Source of the DNA: an uncultured Silvanigrella sp.
Lineage (GTDB): Bacteria; Bdellovibrionota_B; Oligoflexia; Silvanigrellales; Silvanigrellaceae
Direction of reading: 5' to 3'
Length of the DNA: 33,001 bases
Assembly (NCBI GenBank): GCA_903932045.1
Contig: CAIZES010000170.1
Span: forward strand, 1-33,001
Shown here piece after piece: positions 14,853-22,491 of this stretch; position 1 is the first letter of the stretch; the number at the start of each line of letters is the position of its first letter. The position numbers and the translations under genes are program-made. The notes beneath the pieces were generated by a model. The model was not told the DNA's origin and did not search any database. It saw only the letters and a list, made by a program, of their open reading frames with translations.

Positions 14853-15884
14853 TCATCGCGGAGAAGGGGGAAGGGGAAATCCTCCGCCTGAACCAGATCC
14901 GGGAAAAGGAAAGGGGTTCCTATTGTAGTCAATATAGCAAGTGCCATTGTTTGTCGTGCGTCTGGTAATAGTCGTGGTGAGAGCTGCACTTGCTTTCGAT
15001 GTTGTAAGGTCGGCTGAAACAAAGTCAACGGTGAAATCGTAGTCTTGTGTGAAGAACGTGGTTTCAACAGATCGAGTGCCATAAAGTGTATAAGATTCCT
15101 GATGACAGTCCTCACGTTTGAGTTCGGGGTTGAAAACGCAAACATTGCGATACCGAATTTCAGTGCAGCTTTCTTTGCCATTAATGGTATCTGTGTTGCT
15201 ATTTTGATTAACTAGGTGAAAGCGTAATCCAACCGATTGTTTTGTGAGTTCCGTACCTACTACATAGTCGTTCGAAGAAAGAAGTGCCCTCGCATTTTCT
15301 GTTTTTACTCCCAAATGGAACGTTGCCGTGTTGCCGTTTGTGAGTTTTGCTCGTAAAACGAGCCAGCCATGTCCCTCGTCGTTGAAATCGACGGCGGCTA
15401 TGGAAATTGTGGACCCCGGAATAACAACTGGCGGTTCTGCTACAGTCTTGGGAAATACAATTTCACCTATTTTTTGAATTTCATCTTCAAAAGAGGCGCA
15501 GTTTGGAGTTTCTTTGAGCGTATTTTTTTCGCCGGCAAACAATGTGTGTCCGCCGGATTGAAGACGGCTAACAATGTCGTCAAGGCGTCGTCTGAGGTCA
15601 GCAGCTTTTGCGCGTTGATCAACGGAAAGCATGGATTCAGGTGCACATAGTGCAAGATCCCCTTTGAGTCCAAGCTGATCGGCAAACGAACCAGCGGATT
15701 TTTTTGGAGCCGGAGCAGGTGCGTCTTTTCCAATTTGAACCCCACCTCCTTTGTCCATGTTGACCTGAAATGGGGAGCTCGAAGAAAAAGATTTCAAAAG
15801 AGTTGTAACCTGATCGTCTCCACATCCAATAAGTGCCGTGACAGAAATAAAGGGCATACATCGCAACGCAATTTTTCGGTTCAT
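14853..15884 (-). CDS. Putative lipoprotein of unknown function
   Basis: A 343-aa protein with a good lipoprotein signal (ISVTALIGCG; Cys21 lipidated). The region after it is low-complexity (KDAPAPAPKKSAG), then a helical segment (SMLSVDQRAKAADLRRRLDDIVSRL), a beta-rich middle and end, and a Pro/Gly-rich C-terminus (FPFPGSGSGGGFPLPPSPR). There are about seven cysteines in the mature part, several in the C-terminal third (ESCTEIRYRNVCVF, REDCHQ, NGTCYID), so disulfides outside the cytoplasm are likely. I recognise no domain. The ATG follows AAGGAGG. The leader holds an inverted repeat at 15931-15954, and a clean terminator follows, so it forms its own transcription unit. Confidence 0.75.
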   Translation of the reverse strand: MNRKIALRCMPFISVTALIGCGDDQVTTLLKSFSSSSPFQVNMDKGGGVQIGKDAPAPAPKKSAGSFADQLGLKGDLALCAPESMLSVDQRAKAADLRRRLDDIVSRLQSGGHTLFAGEKNTLKETPNCASFEDEIQKIGEIVFPKTVAEPPVVIPGSTISIAAVDFNDEGHGWLVLRAKLTNGNTATFHLGVKTENARALLSSNDYVVGTELTKQSVGLRFHLVNQNSNTDTINGKESCTEIRYRNVCVFNPELKREDCHQESYTLYGTRSVETTFFTQDYDFTVDFVSADLTTSKASAALTTTITRRTTNNGTCYIDYNRNPFPFPGSGSGGGFPLPPSPR

Positions 15885-16072
15885 AAATATCGTTCCTCCT
15901 TAGTAAGACAATAGCAGCAGCACGGTGTTTGAAGTCTTTGTAGAAATAGACTTCCACCGAAAGCTAGCATATTGGCTACCTGGCCACAACAAGAAAATGA
16001 AGCTCCCGTGAATAAATTTTGTGCTGAAATGAACTTGGTGTCTTTTACAAACATTTTCCGGTAATTAAGGTG

Positions 16073-16162
16073 TCTGCATTGGTAGAAGTGTCAGCATTGT
16101 CAGCATTGTCAGCATTGTCAGCATTGTCAGCATTGGCAGCATTGGCAGCATTGGCAGCATTG
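16073..16162. repeat. 9-bp tandem repeat array
   Basis: Five copies of TCAGCATTG (16091-16135) run into three of GCAGCATTG (16136-16162), with two eroded units before them (16073-16090). The two variants are each perfectly homogenised. Such an array is prone to slipped-strand change. Because nine is a multiple of three, any frame crossing it stays open; on the minus strand it would read Asn-Ala-Asp and Asn-Ala-Ala. Confidence 0.9.
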
Positions 16163-16169
16163 CGATAAG

Positions 16170-16200
16170 AGAGGTCCCTCATTTTCAAAATGAGGCCTCT
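16170..16200 (-). terminator. Strong hairpin after the DUF1015 gene, possible terminator
   Basis: CCTCATTTT (16177-16185), one base, AAAATGAGG (16187-16195), extended by AGAGG/CCTCT with a two-base bulge, giving a 14-bp stem 63 bases after the DUF1015 stop. The T-run expected of a classical terminator is missing on both strands, so the call is tentative; it could also be an RNA 3' end stabiliser. Confidence 0.4.
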
Positions 16201-16262
16201 TAATACGCGGGGGAGCGGCTGGAACGGAGCGTAGAATCCAAACGAGTGCAATAATGGTGAAC

Positions 16263-17504
16263 TTAATCGAGCTCGTGAATAAACAAACCACTGCGCAATT
16301 TTGGCTCAAACCAAGTTGATTTGGGAGGCATAACTTGGCCAGAATCAGCAACGGCCATAAGTTGTGCAATTGTTACGGGATGCAGCGAAAATGCAACTTT
16401 GTATTTTCCCGAATCCACGAGTTTCATGAGTTCTTTTGTTCCGCGAATGCCGCCAACAAAATTGATGCGCGTATCGGTGCGAGGATTTTCGATTCCAAGC
16501 AAAGGTTGGAGCAAATTTTCTTGCAAAATAGAGGCATCCAGTCTCTTTACAGCATCATTTTCGTCGAACGAATGAGCCCGCGCTTTTAGCAAGTACCATT
16601 TGCCTTCCATGTACATGGAAAATGCAAGATTTCCACCGGGTAAATCTGCTGCGTTTGGCACCACTTCAAACTTGTCCGAAATCTTACGGAGAAAGCTCTC
16701 AGTGGTGTGTCCGTTGAGATCCTTTACAACTCGGTTGTACGCCATGATGTTCATTTGATCATCTGGGAACACCACCGTGAGGAACGTGTTGTATTCTTCT
16801 TTTCCAGTGTGCTTGGCGTTGCGATCTTTACGCATTTTACAAACGCGTGAAGCTGCTGCCGAACGGTGATGTCCGTCGGCAATATACATTACTGGAGTTG
16901 CGCCGAAACACGTCTCGAGTGATTTTACCGATTCTGGTTCGTCGCATTTCCACAAAACGTGGTGAACGCCGTCGTCACTTGAAAAATCGTACTCAGGAGT
17001 TTTTTCTTTCATCCATTTTGCAGTGAAATTATCTATTGTGGAGTTTGCTTTGTATGTGAAAAATACAGGTTCTGTGTTTGCACTGACTTCGTCTACATGG
17101 CGAGTACGGTCGTCTTCTTTGTCGGGGCGCGTGAATTCGTGTTTCTTTATTCGTCCTGTGTCGTAGTCTTCAACATCTGCAACGGCTACAATACCAATTT
17201 GCGTGTGTACGCCCATGGTTTGTTTGTATATATAATAATTCGGTTTGGAGTCGGTGAGCAGCCATCCATTTTTCTTAAATAGATCGTAGTTGATTTTCCC
17301 TTTTGCATAAACTTTATCATCGTGTTCATCCACCGTTGGCGGAAAGTCAACTTCAGGTCTGCTAATGCGCAAATAACTTTTTTCTTTGCCCTTGGCCAAG
17401 CCTCGCGCCTCTTCTGAGTTAATAACATCGTACGGAGGAGCTGACATTTCAACTACAAATTGTTGTGCTGGACGAACACCTTTGAAAGGAAGAATGCGTA
17501 CCAT
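16263..17504 (-). CDS. DUF1015 family protein, next to serA
   Basis: A 413-aa protein of the DUF1015 family, known by its opening RILPFKGVRP, APPYDVI (22-28), the block RIKKHEFTRPDKEDDR (118-133) and the hallmark YIADGHHRSAAAS (208-219). No function is firmly assigned that I know of. The DGHHR core resembles the ParB/Srx-type DGHHR motif found in free-serine kinases of the SerK/SbnI kind; with serA ending only nine bases upstream on the same strand, a role in serine or phosphoserine metabolism is a reasonable inference. The protein is cytoplasmic, with no signal or membrane span. The ribosome site before its ATG is weak (AAGTGAGA), consistent with translation following on from serA. Confidence 0.85.
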   Translation of the reverse strand: MVRILPFKGVRPAQQFVVEMSAPPYDVINSEEARGLAKGKEKSYLRISRPEVDFPPTVDEHDDKVYAKGKINYDLFKKNGWLLTDSKPNYYIYKQTMGVHTQIGIVAVADVEDYDTGRIKKHEFTRPDKEDDRTRHVDEVSANTEPVFFTYKANSTIDNFTAKWMKEKTPEYDFSSDDGVHHVLWKCDEPESVKSLETCFGATPVMYIADGHHRSAAASRVCKMRKDRNAKHTGKEEYNTFLTVVFPDDQMNIMAYNRVVKDLNGHTTESFLRKISDKFEVVPNAADLPGGNLAFSMYMEGKWYLLKARAHSFDENDAVKRLDASILQENLLQPLLGIENPRTDTRINFVGGIRGTKELMKLVDSGKYKVAFSLHPVTIAQLMAVADSGQVMPPKSTWFEPKLRSGLFIHELD

Positions 17505-17513
17505 TTTCTTGTC

Positions 17514-18428
17514 TCACTTGTTTTTGAGTAGTTCAACAACTTTTAGAGCCACTTCAATTCCCACGCGTTGCTGCCCTTCTTTTGTTGAGGCGCCAAGGTG
17601 TGGCAAGGCAATAACTTGTTCCATTTGTGCCAGTTCTTTATTTTCGGTTGGTTCCTGTTCCCAGACGTCAATTGCAGCTTGCGATACTGTCCCGTTTCTG
17701 ATGGCTTCCATCAGCGCAGTTTCGCTTACAACTTTACCGCGTGATGCATTGATAAGTACCATACCTTTTTTTACTTTTGCAAATTCGGCCGAGCCCAAAA
17801 GAGCTCCCTTGCTTTTGTCATACGGCACGTGAAGCGACAAATAGTCTGCCTGTGCGAGAACGTCGTCAAATGAAGCCATGCGAATGGCCGGATTTGGGTG
17901 CAAACCAATCATGGGATCAAATGCAACAACTCGCATTCCTAAAGCCATAGCTTTTTCTGCCGTGCTGGTGCCAATGCGGCCTGCGCCAATAATACCGAGA
18001 GTTTTACCTGCGACTTCTGTACCTTCAAACTTTTTCTTTTCCCAACGTCCAGCTTTCAGTGCGGCATCTGCTTGTGGTATGTAGCGTGCTGCGGCAAAAA
18101 TCATAGCAATTGCAATTTCCGCAACAGTGTTTGTTGAGGCGGAAGGAGTGTTTACAACGGTGATGCCTTTCGCACCAGCGGCCTTGCAGTCTACGTTATC
18201 GAGGCCTACGCCTCCGCGTGCGATAACCCTCAAATTTGTTGCCGCTTCAATAATTTTTGGGGTCACCTTTGTGGCGCTGCGAACAATCATGGCGTTGTAG
18301 CTACCAATAATTTTCACAATTTCATCTTCAGGTAAACCTGTTTTGACTTCAACTGTGAAACCCGCATCTTCCATGATTTTGATGGCATCTTTAGCAACTG
18401 AATCACAAACCAGTACTTTTTGACTCAT
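17514..18428 (-). CDS. serA: D-3-phosphoglycerate dehydrogenase, short form without ACT domain
   Basis: SerA oxidises 3-phosphoglycerate with NAD, the first step of serine synthesis. The 304-aa product has both halves of the 2-hydroxyacid dehydrogenase fold: IARGGVGLDNVDC with the substrate arginine region, the NAD loop TLGIIGAGRIGTSTAEKA, INASRGKVVSE, and the catalytic Glu and His in EQEPTENK and LPHLGASTKEG. It stops right after this domain, so the ACT domain that gives serine feedback in longer SerA proteins is absent. The start at 18428 follows AGGAACAGGAA; open sequence further upstream (to 18524) is non-coding by composition. The gene is followed directly by the DUF1015 gene. A related hydroxyacid dehydrogenase with another substrate is possible but less likely. 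Confidence 0.9.
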   Translation of the reverse strand: MSQKVLVCDSVAKDAIKIMEDAGFTVEVKTGLPEDEIVKIIGSYNAMIVRSATKVTPKIIEAATNLRVIARGGVGLDNVDCKAAGAKGITVVNTPSASTNTVAEIAIAMIFAAARYIPQADAALKAGRWEKKKFEGTEVAGKTLGIIGAGRIGTSTAEKAMALGMRVVAFDPMIGLHPNPAIRMASFDDVLAQADYLSLHVPYDKSKGALLGSAEFAKVKKGMVLINASRGKVVSETALMEAIRNGTVSQAAIDVWEQEPTENKELAQMEQVIALPHLGASTKEGQQRVGIEVALKVVELLKNK

Positions 18429-18528
18429 TTCCTGTTCCTTCCTGTTTTTCGCTGTTTGTTCCCAAATTCTGAGAGGATACGCTCTGACCTTCGTTTTTCT
18501 CATAGGCAAAAACCGCATCGCCACAACT

Positions 18529-18547
18529 GATGTTCGATATACATCAA
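18529..18547. promoter_or_regulatory. Inverted repeat upstream of serA
   Basis: TGATGT (18529-18534), seven bases, ACATCA (18542-18547) lies about 100 bases before the serA start. It could be an operator. No clear promoter pair is visible beside it, so the call is tentative. Confidence 0.3.
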
Positions 18548-18665
18548 GGAGTGCAGAGCGACAACTGCTGTGGGTACGGGACGCGCGGTTTCAATACAAA
18601 AAGGAAGGGATTCTCTGTCGAGATCTCCGTGGATATCTCGCAAATGGTTTTGTGATTTAAATCAT

Positions 18666-19052
18666 CTACGAATTGAGGAGAGCAATGCACTCAATTTCAA
18701 CCAAGCAATCCTTAGGAAGCCGTGCAACTTCAACAGTGGAGCGCGCAGGCTTGTGGCCGCCAAAAAAACGGTCGTAGATGGCATTCATTTTTGCAAAGTC
18801 GTTCATATTTTTTAGAAAAACTGTTGTTTTGATAATAGAATTTAAGTGGGCACCGCCAGCCTCAACAACTGCTTTTAAATTTTTCAAACTTTGCTCGGTT
18901 TGCTCTTCAATTGTGGCACCGGCAAGTTCGCCTGTTTCGGGGAGTACTGGAATTTGACCCGAGGTATATAAAAAAGGCGATACCGCAATTGCCTGAGAGT
19001 AGGGGCCAATGGCTTTGGGTGCTTTCGCAGTTTCTATAATTCTGAATGACAT
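18666..19052 (-). CDS. ridA: RidA family enamine/imine deaminase
   Basis: RidA hydrolyses reactive enamines and imines such as 2-aminoacrylate, released by PLP enzymes acting on serine and threonine, and so protects other PLP enzymes. The 128-aa protein shows KAPKAIGPYSQAI at the N-terminus, LYTSGQIPVLPETGEL, and the active-site stretch PARSTVEVARLPKDCLVEIECIA containing the conserved arginine and the final glutamate. The start at 19052 follows GAAGGAG; an ATG five codons earlier is inside that site. The gene lies 237 bases upstream of serA on the same strand. The pairing suits its chemistry, since serine is a main source of aminoacrylate, though the long gap suggests separate promoters. Confidence 0.95.
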   Translation of the reverse strand: MSFRIIETAKAPKAIGPYSQAIAVSPFLYTSGQIPVLPETGELAGATIEEQTEQSLKNLKAVVEAGGAHLNSIIKTTVFLKNMNDFAKMNAIYDRFFGGHKPARSTVEVARLPKDCLVEIECIALLNS

Positions 19053-19146
19053 GATTTTCTCCTTCATGAATTTGTTAAGACTTTTTGCGACCTAGATTTC
19101 TTACAGTTGAGACTTCCTACGTTTGAGCAGAATTTAGCACAACTTT

Positions 19147-20373
19147 TCATAGTTTCTTGGGCTCTAGTGTTAGAATGGGGATTTCCGCGGATGCACCTAA
19201 TCTGAGTGGAGGCCCCCAGGCACCGGCTCCTTGGCTCACAAAAAGTGTTGTGTTGCCAAGCTCAAAAAGACCTCTGGGATAAGTTTGAAGAAGCCGTACA
19301 ACCCACGTCCAGGGAAAGAACTGGCCACCGTGCGTGTGCCCTGAAAGCTGAAGATCCACGCCCGCAGCAATGGCATCTTCAACAACTTTGGGTTGATGAG
19401 CCGCTAGTATCCAAGTTGTGTTCGCATTGTGTGGCGTTTGTGAGAAGGTTTTTGTAATGTCGATAATGTGACTCGGAATAAACCTTTGTCCTTGTCTGTC
19501 GGGAACTCCGCCCACGGCCAAAATAGAATCCCCGCGGCGAATAATTTTTTCGCTGTTCATAAGAACCCGCGCGCCCAACTTCTCAAATGTTTTCATCCAA
19601 GCAATGGCGTCCCAGTAGTATTCATGATTACCAGTTACATAGACAACGCCGTCTGTTGCATGCAAATTTGCAAATGGCGCAACTTCGGGCTCAAGATTTT
19701 CGGGCATTCCATCGGCTGCATCGCCGGCAATAACAATGAGATCAACTTTTGCATCATTGGTTTTTGACACAATTTTTTCAACAAGCTCGCGTCCATAAAC
19801 GGGGCCAACGTGTACGTCTGTAATGAGTGCAATGCGGTATCCTTCAAATCCCCGTGCAAGATTGAACACAGGTGTCTGCACTTCTGTGAGAAGAGGCTCT
19901 TTTCCGTTTTTGATGGCTGTTGAGTATATCGCTATGGAAATGATAAACACACTAAGCCGTCCCAAACGTTCTGCTCGATGGCTGCGTCTTAGAAAATGAA
20001 AGTATCCCGAAAATCGAGCAATAACTCGACGTGAATGCATGTGCCAGAAGGCAAATAGTACGGATTTTCTGAGAAGGATAAAAACGTCTTCAATGATGAG
20101 GACCGTCATTAGAATGGATAGGTATCCCAGAAATGGGTACGACCAGCTTTGAACGGAATTTGCAAATGAAAAGCTCACCAATTGTTTGCGCGCCAGGAAC
20201 ATAAATCCAGGGGCGCTGTATGCGAACGCAAAAGCAATTGCCATTATCGAAAGCAACAAACGGCGAATTACAAAGGAAAAGTGCATAGGGCGCACAAGGC
20301 GGCGGGCAACATAAATTCCAGAAACTACGAGAAGAAAAAGGGAGATCAGAAGAAAAATAATTGGCTGAAGCAT
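19147..20373 (-). CDS. Membrane-anchored metallophosphoesterase, YkuE-like
   Basis: A 408-aa protein with four or so N-terminal membrane spans (about residues 3-20, 38-60, 80-100 and 141-155) and a C-terminal calcineurin-like phosphoesterase domain from about residue 178. All five metal-binding motifs are there: ITDVHVG (D186, H188), AGDAADG (D218), GNHEYY (N249, H250), AAHQP and SGHTHGG. This resembles the YkuE group, some of which hydrolyse phospholipids such as UDP-diacylglucosamine analogues or other phosphodiesters at the membrane surface; the substrate here is unknown. The start has only a weak ribosome site (GGAA). fabF ends 65 bases downstream, on the same strand but transcribed toward this gene, so read-through is possible. 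No terminator is seen between. Confidence 0.88.
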   Translation of the reverse strand: MLQPIIFLLISLFLLVVSGIYVARRLVRPMHFSFVIRRLLLSIMAIAFAFAYSAPGFMFLARKQLVSFSFANSVQSWSYPFLGYLSILMTVLIIEDVFILLRKSVLFAFWHMHSRRVIARFSGYFHFLRRSHRAERLGRLSVFIISIAIYSTAIKNGKEPLLTEVQTPVFNLARGFEGYRIALITDVHVGPVYGRELVEKIVSKTNDAKVDLIVIAGDAADGMPENLEPEVAPFANLHATDGVVYVTGNHEYYWDAIAWMKTFEKLGARVLMNSEKIIRRGDSILAVGGVPDRQGQRFIPSHIIDITKTFSQTPHNANTTWILAAHQPKVVEDAIAAGVDLQLSGHTHGGQFFPWTWVVRLLQTYPRGLFELGNTTLFVSQGAGAWGPPLRLGASAEIPILTLEPKKL

Positions 20374-20437
20374 TTTGATTCCAACTTAATTTGAGTCGTT
20401 TGTAGCCTTACTCATTTCTGCTGCTCCCATGTAGGGA

Positions 20438-21673
20438 TTATATTTTGCGAAAAGCAATGCAGGCGTTTGTTCCGCCAAATCCGAACGAGTTAGAGATTGC
20501 AACATTCACATTGCGTTCCACTGCAACATTTGGGGTGTAGTTGAGATCGCACGCAGGATCCGGGTGTTCCTGATTAATTGTGGGAGGAATAATGCCTGTT
20601 TTTAGAGCCATAACTGTAAAAACAGCTTCTACACCACCGGCTGCTCCCAAAAGATGGCCAGTCATGCTCTTGGTTGAACTAATGTTGAGTTTGCGAGCGT
20701 GCTCACCAAACACTGCTTTGATGGCTGCAGTTTCCAGTTGATCATTTGCTTCAGTAGAAGTGCCGTGAGCATTGATATAATCAACTTCTTCAGGTCGAAT
20801 ATGACCCGTGTCCAACGCTTGTTTCATAGCTCGAACGGCGCCTTCGCCTCCCGGGGGTGGCAGAGTGATGTGATAAGCATCGCCAGTGAGGCCATATCCC
20901 ACAAACTCACAAATGATGTTGGCTCCGCGTGCTTTTGCAAATTCGTATTCTTCAAGAACAAGAACACCTGCGCCTTCCCCCATGACAAAACCGCAGCGTT
21001 CTTTATCAAACGGACGGCTTGCTTTTGTTGGTTCGTCATTGAAGGTTTTGCACAGGGCCCCCATTTTTCCAAAACCGGCAAAAGGAATTCCGCAGATAGT
21101 TGATTCGGCACCGCCAGCAATCATGGCCTTGGCTCGCCCTGTTTGAATAAGCATGAGGGCTTCTCCAAGGGCGTGAGTGCCGCTCGCGCATGCGGTAGTG
21201 GGACAGATGTTTGGTCCCTTGGCGTGTGTTTCAATAGACACTCCACCCGCGGCCATGTTTGCAATAAATCCAGGGATTGTGAATGGTGAAACCCACTTCG
21301 AACCCTTGTTGTTCATTGTAGCAATGTTCTCTTCAATAAGACTCATTCCGCCAACACCAACGCCCATGGCAACACCAACGTCAGGCGCCATTTCGTCGGT
21401 AATTGTTAGGTTTGCTTGCTGCAAAGCCATTTTTGAGGCTGCAATTGCAAATTGAACAAAGCGTTGAGTTCTTTTCGCTTCTTTTTCATTCATCCATTCA
21501 GCAGGGTTAAAATCCTTGACTTCTCCTGCAATTCGAACCGGTTCGCTTGTGAGGTCAACTTGAGTGACGTGGCCAATTCCGCTTTTTCCTCTAATTGCGT
21601 TTGCCCAACTCTGTTCCACTCCATTGCCGATTGGCGAAACAATACCTAATCCTGTGACGACGACTCGTTTCAT
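20438..21673 (-). CDS. fabF: Beta-ketoacyl-ACP synthase II
   Basis: FabF elongates acyl-ACP with malonyl-ACP. The 411-aa protein has the expected length and triad: Cys in PTTACASGTHALGEA, His in INAHGTSTEAND and His in STKSMTGHLLGAAGG. The N-terminus KRVVVTGLGIVSPIG and C-terminus NSFGFGGTNACIAF are typical. The ATG at 21673 is preferred since AAGGAA lies eight bases upstream; an ATG two codons earlier sits against that site. The promoter candidate is at 21731-21758. It is the ordinary elongation enzyme of the genome, unlike the divergent synthase at 23511-25142. No acpP or fabG accompanies it, so the fatty-acid genes are dispersed. Confidence 0.97.
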   Translation of the reverse strand: MKRVVVTGLGIVSPIGNGVEQSWANAIRGKSGIGHVTQVDLTSEPVRIAGEVKDFNPAEWMNEKEAKRTQRFVQFAIAASKMALQQANLTITDEMAPDVGVAMGVGVGGMSLIEENIATMNNKGSKWVSPFTIPGFIANMAAGGVSIETHAKGPNICPTTACASGTHALGEALMLIQTGRAKAMIAGGAESTICGIPFAGFGKMGALCKTFNDEPTKASRPFDKERCGFVMGEGAGVLVLEEYEFAKARGANIICEFVGYGLTGDAYHITLPPPGGEGAVRAMKQALDTGHIRPEEVDYINAHGTSTEANDQLETAAIKAVFGEHARKLNISSTKSMTGHLLGAAGGVEAVFTVMALKTGIIPPTINQEHPDPACDLNYTPNVAVERNVNVAISNSFGFGGTNACIAFRKI

Positions 21674-21730
21674 GGACATTTCCTTTTTGTGCGTGTTAAC
21701 AGGTCCCCTACGGGGTCGCTTCATTTGCAG

Positions 21731-21758
21731 ATAATACCTATGGCAACGAATTGTGCAA
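21731..21758 (-). promoter_or_regulatory. Candidate fabF promoter
   Basis: On the minus strand TTGCAC (21758-21753), 16 bases, TATTAT (21736-21731), about 58 bases before the fabF ATG. Both boxes match sigma-70 consensus at four or five of six positions. A small CCCC/GGGG hairpin lies in the leader (about 21704-21714). Confidence 0.45.
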
Positions 21759-21794
21759 CGGTGCCGTGCCATCAGCTTGGGGTTAGGGGTGAAA

Positions 21795-22469
21795 ATGACG
21801 GGAATCGAAGAAATTTTGAAAAGCAAGAAATTTTTTGTTTGGGACTTTGATGGTTGTCTTTGTGATAGCGAAAGAAGTCACTTTTTAGCTTATGCAAAAG
21901 CTTTCGCAAATTTTGGTCACGTTGTAAACGAAATCGAGTACTACGCAAGTTTTACTCATTTGGGAAATGGTACAGAGCGCGAAATCGAGAGGCATAATTT
22001 GTCGTGCACGGCCCAGGAAATTTCAATATTAAAGAATATTGCCTATCAAGAGATTATCGAGGCAAAAAACATTCCACTGTTTCCCGAAATCCCGGAAATT
22101 GTTGGTTCCCTCCGAAAGCTTGGCGCAAAGGTTGCGATTGCAAGCAATAGTCCAACCCATGAAATTTTTCCCATTCTCGAGAACAATAGTCTTCGTCACG
22201 ATTTCGATCTTATTGTGGGTAGAACCTCTGATCTCCGCAAAAAGCCTTTTCCCGATATATTTGTCCACACTTTATCCACATGGAATGCGCAGCCTTCCGA
22301 GGTTCTTATTTTTGAGGACGCCGAAAAGGGAATCGAGGCAGCTCATCGTGCTCAGTGCGATTGCGCTTGGATCAAGACAAAGTTTAATTCGGATCTTTCT
22401 TCAAGTTTCCCACGTGTCGCCGAAGTGACTCACGCCGAACTCTTGGCTGCAGTTCGCCATATTTCTTAG
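21795..22469 (+). CDS. HAD-superfamily hydrolase (phosphoglycolate phosphatase / beta-phosphoglucomutase-like)
   Basis: A 224-aa cytoplasmic protein of HAD subfamily IA. Motif I reads VWDFDGCLCDSE with the nucleophile Asp and the acid/base Asp two residues on. Motif II is IASNSP, motif III the lysine in RKKPFPDIF, and motif IV FEDAEKGIEAA. The cap between motifs I and II is helical, as in PGMB-like enzymes. These signs fix the phosphatase/mutase chemistry but not the substrate. The start at 21795 follows AGGGGTG; a frame further upstream (21753) overlaps the fabF promoter and is unlikely. The gene is divergent from fabF and convergent with the methyltransferase gene, and so stands alone. Confidence 0.88.
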   Translation: MTGIEEILKSKKFFVWDFDGCLCDSERSHFLAYAKAFANFGHVVNEIEYYASFTHLGNGTEREIERHNLSCTAQEISILKNIAYQEIIEAKNIPLFPEIPEIVGSLRKLGAKVAIASNSPTHEIFPILENNSLRHDFDLIVGRTSDLRKKPFPDIFVHTLSTWNAQPSEVLIFEDAEKGIEAAHRAQCDCAWIKTKFNSDLSSSFPRVAEVTHAELLAAVRHIS

Positions 22470-22491
22470 TTCTCAAACGAATCTTCTCGGG

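Larger units (their letters stand above)
15885..16262. other. Gene-less stretch between the lipoprotein and DUF1015 genes
   Basis: Three structured elements and no convincing gene. A dyad GAAGTCT (15931-15937), ten bases, AGACTTC (15948-15954) lies 47-70 bases before the lipoprotein start. The 9-bp tandem array follows at 16073-16162, then a strong hairpin at 16170-16200. A 68-codon minus-strand frame (16045-16251) runs through array and hairpin but has only a TTG start and no ribosome site, so I do not call it a gene. Confidence 0.6.

Noticed and set aside
16073-16162. CRISPR-like array
   Set aside because: Units of nine bases abut without spacers, and no cas gene is present.
16045-16251. 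68-codon minus-strand frame through the 9-bp repeat (Asn-Ala-Asp repeats)
   Set aside because: It has only a TTG start, no ribosome site, and exists because a nine-base repeat keeps frames open.
18429-18665. Small gene between serA and ridA
   Set aside because: The frames there are short, lack ribosome sites and show no protein-like composition; I see only the inverted repeat at 18529-18547 and a loose dyad near 18620.
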